Source: Heterobasidion occidentale
Lineage: Eukaryota; Basidiomycota; Agaricomycetes; Russulales; Bondarzewiaceae
Assembly: GCA_039111635.1 (NCBI GenBank)
Contig: JBCAQO010000006.1
Coordinates: forward strand, 62,001 to 126,000
Length of the DNA stretch: 64,000 bases
Direction: 5' to 3'
A model generated the notes under the pieces. That model saw only the letters and a list, made by a program, of their open reading frames with translations, made no database searches and was not told where the DNA came from. A program made the position numbers and the translations under genes. Shown here piece by piece: positions 56,696 to 64,000 of the stretch; positions within the stretch are counted from its first letter, which is position 1, and the number at the start of each line of letters is the position of its first letter.

Positions 56696-56876
56696 AGATC
56701 AACAACTTGCTACCAGTATGTGATACCGGTATGTGATCAGGGCTCAGGAGGCAAGGTACAGAAATTCAGAAATCCAGAAATCAGACGCGTGTGTCAGAGG
56801 CCACGTGCGAGGTGACGCGTCGCGTTTGCTTTCGAAGTGCCACTGAAATTTCTCTTCCTTCACGAAGCAACCAACG
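56696..56876. promoter_or_regulatory. Short bidirectional promoter of MED31 and the UCH37-type gene
   Basis: Only 181 bases separate the two start codons, so the genes must share a promoter region. No TATA box is seen, which suits housekeeping genes. A CACGTG lies around 56800 (GGCCACGTGCGAGG). Confidence 0.7.
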
Positions 56877-58088
56877 ATGTCTGGCGAAGATGATTCCAGC
56901 GGTTGGCAACTAACCGAGTCTGATCCTGGAGTTTTCACGTACGTTCACCCTTTAATGAGCACAAAGAATACCTGTTCACTCATGATCTCAGCGAGCTGTT
57001 GAAATCCCTCGGTGTTCCCCTCGTTTTCGATGATCTGTATTCTCTCGACGCCGTCTCGCTCGCTCCTCTGAGACCAATCCAAGCCCTCATATTTCTTTTC
57101 AAGTGGCTTCCGGGTACTGGAGAGCCAGCCAGTACTGGTGGCCAGTACGATGATGAATTTCCCGGGTTTTTCGCCCATCAAGTGGTCAACAATGCCTGCG
57201 CAACCCTCGCTGTACTCAACGCGCTCGGGAACATCCCTTCTTTGACCTCAGGATCGCAGCTCTCTGATCTCATGAACTTTACCGTTGGGATGGACCCGCA
57301 AACACGCGGCATGGTTGTTACTAGCGCAGACTGGCTTCGCGAGGCGCATAATGCACTAAGCCCTCCTTCCTCAATATCTCTCGATGGCCTTAATCTACCG
57401 AAGACAACAGAAGATGCGTACCACTTTGTTGTTTATATTCCATTCATGGGCTCGGTATATGAGCTTGACGGGCTCAAGAGATCGCCCATACGACATGGTG
57501 CCTATGAAGAGCACGGCGAAGGATGGGTCAAACGGGCTAGGTGAACCTTTCAGCCATTGATCGTCTTGATTATCCTGTCACTAAAAGCTAAATCGTGGTA
57601 GGGAGGTCATCGAAACACGTATTTCGACTTATCCAGCCGGAGCGGTCAGTCAATTCTTTAGCCTCGCATGTTCGTCAATTAAGTTTTTCTTTTTCGCGAA
57701 TAAGCTTGAATTCAGTCTTTTGGCGCTTCATACCGATACTCTACCAGCTCTTGAAGCTCAACTAGTTCAGGTTCAGTCATCAGGCAATGACCTTGCCGTG
57801 CTCGAGCTCTCTCAACAGATATCTAACGAGAAAGCGAAGCGGGAAAGATGGGCAGTAAGTTTCCCCTCTAATCCACCGTTGCGTTCATGTTGATCAATTG
57901 ACAACAATTCGTTTTCACCTTTTGAGAACAGTCTGCGACGCCATAACCATGTCGGACTCATTCACGCACTTCTGCTGGCACTTGGTAAGGGAGGGCAGTT
58001 AGACGCTGCGTGTGATTATGCACGGACGACCATGAAGCAGAGGATAGATACACGGAGAGCAAAGGGCCAGTCTATGGAGGATGATTAG
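56877..58088 (+). CDS. Ubiquitin C-terminal hydrolase, UCH37/UCHL5 type (5 exons, 321 aa)
   Basis: Exons 56877-56938, 56992-57540, 57602-57644, 57705-57854 and 57927-58088 give 322 codons in phase. The peptidase C12 catalytic set is complete: Gln84 and Cys90 in HQVVNNACATLAVL, His165 in AYHFVVYIPF and Asp180 in VYELDGLK, with the same spacings as human UCH37. A short helical region (NEKAKRERWA) and the C-terminal NSLRRHNHVGLIHALLLALG follow, the ULD-like tail through which UCH37 binds the proteasome receptor Rpn13. It should trim ubiquitin chains at the proteasome. The length is normal. Confidence 0.94.
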
Positions 58089-59735
58089 GTGATATTCAGT
58101 AAGTCAGTCAGACCCTCGCGCGTACACACTTGGGGCTCATGCACCTCCGAAAATCCAAGATCTTGGTCGCCGACTGTGTGAGGTCGACGTATATGTAATC
58201 GCATATCTGTATGTCTCCTGACGGGATTAATGTGATCTCATGAGATCCTCCATAAATGGTCCGAAGAGTTGTGGCGACTCATCCTGAAAGTCTCGGATCT
58301 CGCTTAATTGGCAACCCCGTCTGGATGTCGTCGTAATGACAAGAACGGCTTTCCGTGACCTTCCGTCTAAGTGGAACATATGTAAGTAATTCCGCCTTGC
58401 TCGATCAAAGATCCTTGATGCCTCCCGAATCACAGAAACTTGCGCTGTAACCCTGCAGTGTGTGACGTACCGTTGGCATGTTCCTTGTTCTGCTTTGGGC
58501 ATTTCCAATAACGACGTGTGGGTCCTATTTTTCACCTCTCGTAGGTCCAAGACGGCGATAACAGCTTTCGGCTTTTGTAGTAGTTAGCCACATTTGGCCA
58601 AAGGTCAGTACGGAATAGCATCTCCTGACCCGTCTTAACCCGTCTTCGTATTACCGAGCGCAGGCCTTCGGCCTGAGTCAGGCGCACGAGCGGTTCTCAA
58701 CGGAAGAAACCGTCTTGACCATGGGGTTTCGCACGGGGGGGTGCCTTTCTCCGATTCTCCGCTCTGAACGCCGGTGCGTGATCACGTTGATCTGTCTACA
58801 CCACGTGGATTCGTTGAATTTAACATAATGCTTGAAACATATTTGAGGAGACATGTCTCGGGAGTGTAATTAATTTCCTTCATGGTAGGCCGCCTGCTAT
58901 CATGGTCTTCTGCGAGCGCGAAAGCGCAGACAAACCGGTTTCAAACCCCCGTGCGTAAATATGAGTAAGACGAGAGTTGTTGGCTCATGATCACTAAGAG
59001 CGTTGCACTATTTGGAACCTCGAATCATTTCCCACCAGATTCAGCATGTTTCCAAACTTGTAGACCTATATCCAGATGCCGGCCCCTGTACGCGGTTCCG
59101 AGTGACGGGATCCCGGACTTCGTGAAGGCATTTCGCATGAGGACTCGAAGTTGTCCGACTTGTGCAGGCCTTCCATCTCTCCACGGGGATATTTGTGATA
59201 GAAGTCGAATGTCAGATCTCATCACGCAACTTCGACCCTGGCCTTCTTGCGAGTTCCTTGACTCTTTCCCCAGTCAGGAATCCGGCGCTCTCGATCACGA
59301 CTTACACATTCCCGCAGCACTGTTCATTGTCTGGTATGTCTTATTCATGTTAAACATGAAATGCAGGGAACGCAGGTCTTCATCAATATCCCGAGGTCGA
59401 TTCGGCGCCTGGGCCTGCTGCATCTATTTGGTCTACGGCGTGATCCACATTGATTTTCGACACGACTCGCAAAATCAATAAGCTAGACAATTGTAGCAGA
59501 TGGCGGTCTTCTCAAAAATGGGTAGGAAGCTATCGTAGCTTTCAAAAGTTAAGTCACTGAACCGCGCTAAAGATCTAAACTGAAGTCGGGATCCGTTCTC
59601 CTCTTACCTATCATTCATATCATTCCGGAAGAGATCGCGGGCCAGCACGAAGTCGGCACAAGTAGACACAAAAAAAAGAGGTTTTACACTTCCGAGAAAG
59701 ATTCAACACCCTTGTAGCTAATTTAGTGAAATAGA
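58089..59735. other. Region without a recognisable gene
   Basis: A plus-strand frame of 164 codons at 58987-59481 has hydrophobic stretches (ALFIVWYVLFMLNM, ACCIYLVYGVIHI) but no known family; a minus-strand frame at 58227-58550 is featureless. A small inverted repeat, CAGGCCTTCGGCCTG, lies near 58660-58675. Nothing else is seen. Confidence 0.35.
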
Positions 59736-60903
59736 TTACTGTAAGGCTCTCACAATCCTGACTACAATCTTGAATAATCTCCTAGCATAATGCATCCCCA
59801 CGAGGATAGCATGATGGCCGCCATAAACGATGTACTCCAAGCAGAAAATCATACATGAAAGAATCGCAAGGACACAGACAGACGTTGGCGAGGTAGACCA
59901 TGCAATGACGAAAAGCAGCAGCAAACTTGAGAACGAGGAAATGAAAAGTGCAAGGAGGGGTAATCGCGAAACAACCGAGAAAAAAAAGAATGATTTATAT
60001 AGATCTTGGACGAGCCTCTGTGGGAAGCGGTGATGAGCTAAATGAAGCAGAATAACGAAAAGCTTTCACCTTATATTTAGACCCATCTACGCATGCATAC
60101 TTCGAAAAAAACTAGGCGTTAACGCAGAGACCTATTCCGGATGTGATGCTTGATACAGCAACTACATGCTTCGAAAGCCCATTCATTCTTAATCCGGAGG
60201 ATTCAGGTGTGAACCCGAAAAGTGACATTGAGCCTGTACAGTATAATATTTCCGTGAACCCTGTGCGTTCACTTGGTAAAATGCAAGTGAGCGTACGCTG
60301 CAATTCCGATCAGCTGGGAAATAATGATCAGATCTCTACAACCTGTAGTGAATGTCCATGATGAAAAAACTTACCGATGCACCGGGAATAGACCATTCAG
60401 TTAGAAGCCTCTTCTGGATGACCTCGTAATCGGAGCCTATACGAGCTTCTCTTAAGTTTCGATAGTAGGTAAAGTTGTCGCGGAGGAAATCGCGGTGACA
60501 AGCGAAGATATTGCAGGAGCTATCTTTCTGCGAACCCGAGGCGATGCAGAAAACTCGATAGTCCATCTTCGAGTGCTGAAATAGGGGACACGTCGAAAGT
60601 GTTATGCTCTGAGTTCAGTGACTGAGGATGACGTTCTGAAGATTCTTGTGATTCATGGCTAGGAAGTGATACATGGTCGCCGAATGAGTCCTCGCGGAAC
60701 TCATTGATCTCGTAAGTGGCATCCACAACTTCTTCCACAACCTGTGTCTCTACAGTAATTACAATACCGGCCAGCCGAGAAGGATGACTGCCATCAGGCG
60801 GACGGTTCCCGCTCCATATTCGTGGCCAGCGGCGCAGGGACTGGCGTGAATTGCCTACAGTCACCGATGTCTGAGTATGGCGATTTGATACGAGCGACTG
60901 CAC
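59736..60903 (-). CDS. Agaricomycete multi-pass membrane protein, fragmentary model
   Basis: Three coding-like pieces lie in order on the minus strand. The first (60903-60520) has a polar N-terminal part with a Trp-rich start (RRWPRIWSGNRPPDGSHP) and Asp/Glu/Ser-rich sequence. The second (about 60566-60370) has NFTYYRNLREARIGSDYEVI and RLLTEWSIPGA, a soluble juxtamembrane segment. The third (about 60010-59736) has hydrophobic helices (LLLLFVIAWSTSPTSVCVLA, LSCMIFCLEYIVYGG). This order recalls a mushroom family of hypothetical membrane proteins with a cytosolic N-terminal half. A likely exon at about 60230-60112 contains VVAVSSITSGIGL. The frames of pieces one and two do not join without an indel or an unseen exon, so borders are approximate. 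Confidence 0.42.
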
Positions 60904-63900
60904 ACCATGGATATATTTGTAACGTCAAAATAACTTTGATCGATGCTTACAGAAGAGCTGAGACTCCCGAGGCCGGGGTTTGGATCAAAGGCAGAAAGTC
61001 TGTTGGACATCGGTGAAAGATAAGAGGGTCGACTCGTATTTGCATCGTGAATAAGGCTGTTGTCGTCATGATGGAGTGGATTATGTTCAGAGTAATAGCG
61101 ACTAAAGGGAAGATCGTGATGCCGAAGGGGGGCGGGGCTACTGAACCCAGCCGAGCTTTACCATGGAGCGCTTTCGTTTATTCTGAGGGTGTTGGAAAAT
61201 TGCAGGAAAGCGCTGAGATGTGATCGTGTGATGCCTCGACAGGTGGAAGGACGTCGATATCTAACGAATTTTCGCTAGTATAGAGCAGAGATGATCGAGA
61301 GGATGGGAGTTTATTATGCCAAAAAGACCGGTCGAACCTTTTCATGGAGTAAGAAGGCCACCTATGATCCCGAAAATCTATGAATTCCCGCTTGTCACCA
61401 TAACGTGTCGTGTTTTGACTTCGATTGATAGTCGTCACGCAAAGAGCGTGGTGTACGCCTTCTCCACATGTCAACGATCGTGTTGTCGAAGGGCATCGCA
61501 AAAGACCTCCGCCCAGTAGTCCAGTGAGGGTGTGATAGAAGGAAGGAAAGGAAATTTGGACAGACCTCAGAAGTAGGCCACGAACTTGTCAGCTCGAGTC
61601 GCAGTCTTTGTAACCTGTCCTAGGATTCTGTGTACGATCAATGACGCTCGCAGAATTGAAAATAAACACAGCATTCGTTTCGTTTGGAAGGCAGCTCATA
61701 TGCTGTATGTTGATGAACTTACATAAATTGAGTGGAGTGGGGCAATGCAAACCTATGCAAGTGTTTTAATGCTGGCTAAGAAGACAGCGCAAGCCGGCAG
61801 AAACCGACGCATTTGGGGCTCCGCGGTTACTGTTCCGGCCAGCCGCTCATGCCCATGGTCGAGGACACTTGCTTTTGACATCCGTTGCATTTGGCTTGCA
61901 AGATGACTAGCTTCGCGCCATAATTTGCTATTGTCCGTAGCATGTCTGACCACAAATCCCTCGAGAGCTTGAGCAACGTCAGTCCCATAGGCAAAGTAGT
62001 ATCGTGCGCTGACTTTGTGCAACCAGTGAAGACCAAGCTTAAGAGCTCGAGCCGAGGCCCCATTCGACCGGGAGGGTGAGCCAGATTTAATGGGGACAAT
62101 ATAGAAATTTTACGATTCATTTTCATGTCCTATTTCTGCAACAGAATTCTCGCCTGTCAGCCCTGTTTCTATAGGCTTTTGCACCCGTCGTGCAAGCACC
62201 CAGTCAGTTCAGTCCTTCATTGTAGAGCGTTTAATTCGCTCAATTTCTACTGTGGCAAGTCGCCTTCTTCACTATGAGCTACAAGATCATGTCGATGGAA
62301 ATTAAACCCTTATCTTCGTTCTGGTTCACTGATATAGTCTGCGTTCTCGCATGAATTTCTCTGGCACTCGATGCTTTGGCGCAGTATCTTTCGGTATCTC
62401 GACAGATTGATGCTCAACTCAGCTAAGCTCATAAGAGTAACTGCGTGTCATAAACATTATCACTCGCTCACGAATGGCACTTGGGACAAAGAATACATAC
62501 TTTCGTCGTCAAGGACATCTAGCAAACCTTGTGTCAGATCAAGATACTCGGCGAACAATCATCTGTCCTATCTATGGGAGTGTTTAGTACTGTCTAAGCG
62601 AATATATTCTATAGAACTTTACGGCACACCCATATAGTTGTCATGATAGCCCGAAATCGAAAGAGTGAAGCCTCGAAACCCGCGGCCTACACGTTCACAT
62701 TCGAGGGTACGTTTATCTTTGAGGAACGCCGAAGCAGCCAAGTGAAACAGTCACTCTCTCATGTCTTTCTGATTTAGATGCTCCAAAACAGTCCTATTCG
62801 TTCTTTACGGTATCATTCGTGGATCATCGAATCAGCCGTACTTATCTGCGTTGAACAGTCGGCCATGCCTAGAACTAGCAACGAAGGGCACCTCGCAAGT
62901 AAGGTTACATTGAAAAACATCGCTTCTATGCCACGCCTCACCGTCTCCGAGCCACCCAATGTCCGTTAGACATATCTGGCCAAAATTAAACAAGTTGCAT
63001 CTCACGCAAGGCCACTTCACCCGCCGATCAGGAAGTGGGGTTTTACCGAGGTCTGGGGCCTGTTGTATTGGATGGGGGAATGCGCTCCGTTCTGACGGAT
63101 GAAGTTTTATCTGAAAAAATGAGGCATGCGTCTATTGGTGCTGTATATCAGCACGGGAGTGTGCGTCTCTGTGTGTCACTCGCTACGACACAGAATGTTG
63201 TAGGAGGAAACATACATAGCGATGTCAAACAATTAATGAGAACATATGCTGTACGACCGATTGGCATCGGCGGGAAATAGATACCAATATTCGAGAAGGC
63301 TGCGATGATTAGCGAGAGTGTTAAACACGTTGTAGAGATCGAAAGACGAGTTTGAGAAACAGTCGTCTCTTGTTCGAGGTGCATGATCATTTTCAGCTGT
63401 GCGGAGATGCTGAACAGGAGTGATCGACGATGCCGGAAGGGCAAAAATAAGAACAGCGCCAACACGACCACGGACGGAGACCCGCAACATGTATCTCCGA
63501 GGGCGATGAAACACAGTCAAGGAACCCACGGAATAGAGCGGTAGATGGAACCTGACATGAGGGCTCATGAGATTCTAGGCTATTGACATGGACCCATGTC
63601 AGGCAGCATCTCAAAGGCGAATGTCAAAGTTGGCGATGTTTGATTAGTACATACCATCCCATGGGAGCGCCCCTTCAAATACATTCGTCTGAGGCGCAGG
63701 GCACCATTCAAAAATATCCCGCAGCTCTGGCGCGGATACATGATATGCATGAACACGAGCGTGTGGGTTACGCGATGCGCGTTTGCTTGAAAGAGGGGGA
63801 TGGCATCCGTACAGATCCGAAGAGTAAGGAAGGAATGAATTTTGAAGCTAACAATAGAGGGTCGAGAAGGGTGGTCGTGAGGTCATGACGTTCATTCGTC

Positions 63901-64000
63901 AGCGAGACCAACTCGGGGGACATTGTCAACGGCGTACCTCTCCATCACTAGCCTCCCGTTCCTCTGAAGAGCCTCCGAGTGAGAGTCCAACGTATTTTAG
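60904..64000. other. Right end of window: weak fragments, no firm gene
   Basis: Several minus-strand frames look partly coding: 62022-61753 (VSARYYFAYGTDVAQALEGF, HLASQMQRMSKA), 61501-61178, and 63471-63148, which has two hydrophobic segments (STTCLTLSLIIAAFSNIGIY, TAYVLINCLTSLCMF). They may be exons of one or two further membrane-protein genes related to the one at 59.7-60.9 kb, but I could not connect them by splice sites. Plus-strand frames at 62371-62637 and 63583-63888 have no features. Confidence 0.3.

Noticed and set aside
58930..58965. tRNA T-arm (GGTTTCAAACCC-like)
   Set aside because: No acceptor stem, D-arm or anticodon arm can be placed at the right distance.

Overview
The window is nuclear DNA of a filamentous basidiomycete, almost certainly an agaricomycete (mushroom or bracket fungus). 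Genes are split by many GT-AG introns of about 45-70 bases. The recognisable families are typical of Agaricomycetes: a ten-exon cytochrome P450, F-box/leucine-rich proteins, a lineage-expanded P-loop NTPase, JmjC and TET/JBP-like 2-oxoglutarate oxygenases, a Zn2Cys6 regulator and a DUF1772 membrane protein. I cannot name the species.

Layout. Bases 1-21645 (block A) carry a conserved agaricomycete protein (minus strand), a P450 (plus), a large ankyrin-repeat protein (minus), about 4 kb without a convincing gene, a P-loop NTPase with apparent lesions (plus), and two diverging F-box genes, the second cut off by a run of 100 Ns at 21646-21745. Block B starts straight after the gap with a C-rich telomere-type array (CCTAA units) reading 5'->3', the orientation expected at the left end of a chromosome. 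From there to about 40 kb the DNA looks subtelomeric: GACGTC-centred minisatellites in four clusters and both orientations, a 22-bp minisatellite, a 1.6-kb field of decayed repeats, a CCTCACCTG array, a second short telomere-like tract and an LTR-like segment. Among these sit a JmjC gene, a TET/JBP-like oxygenase gene, a BolA-like fragment and several unknown ORFs.

From 40 kb onward the sequence returns to ordinary genes: a glutamine-synthetase-type enzyme, a single-pass membrane protein, a multi-pass membrane protein, a DUF1772 protein, a short Zn2Cys6 regulator, a TPT/DMT transporter, and a head-to-head pair of housekeeping genes (Mediator subunit MED31 and a UCH37-type deubiquitinase). The last 6 kb hold weak fragments of membrane-protein genes.

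Two points matter for anyone using this sequence. First, the 100-N gap next to a telomere-type array suggests that two chromosome or contig ends were joined here, so blocks A and B may not be neighbours. Second, several otherwise good genes are broken by one missing base inside a homopolymer run, a pattern more like consensus error than gene decay. The most interesting biology is the subtelomeric island: two unrelated oxygenase genes with links to chromatin and DNA modification, embedded in arrays of a GACGTC-based repeat. Family assignments are from recognition by eye; no search was run.
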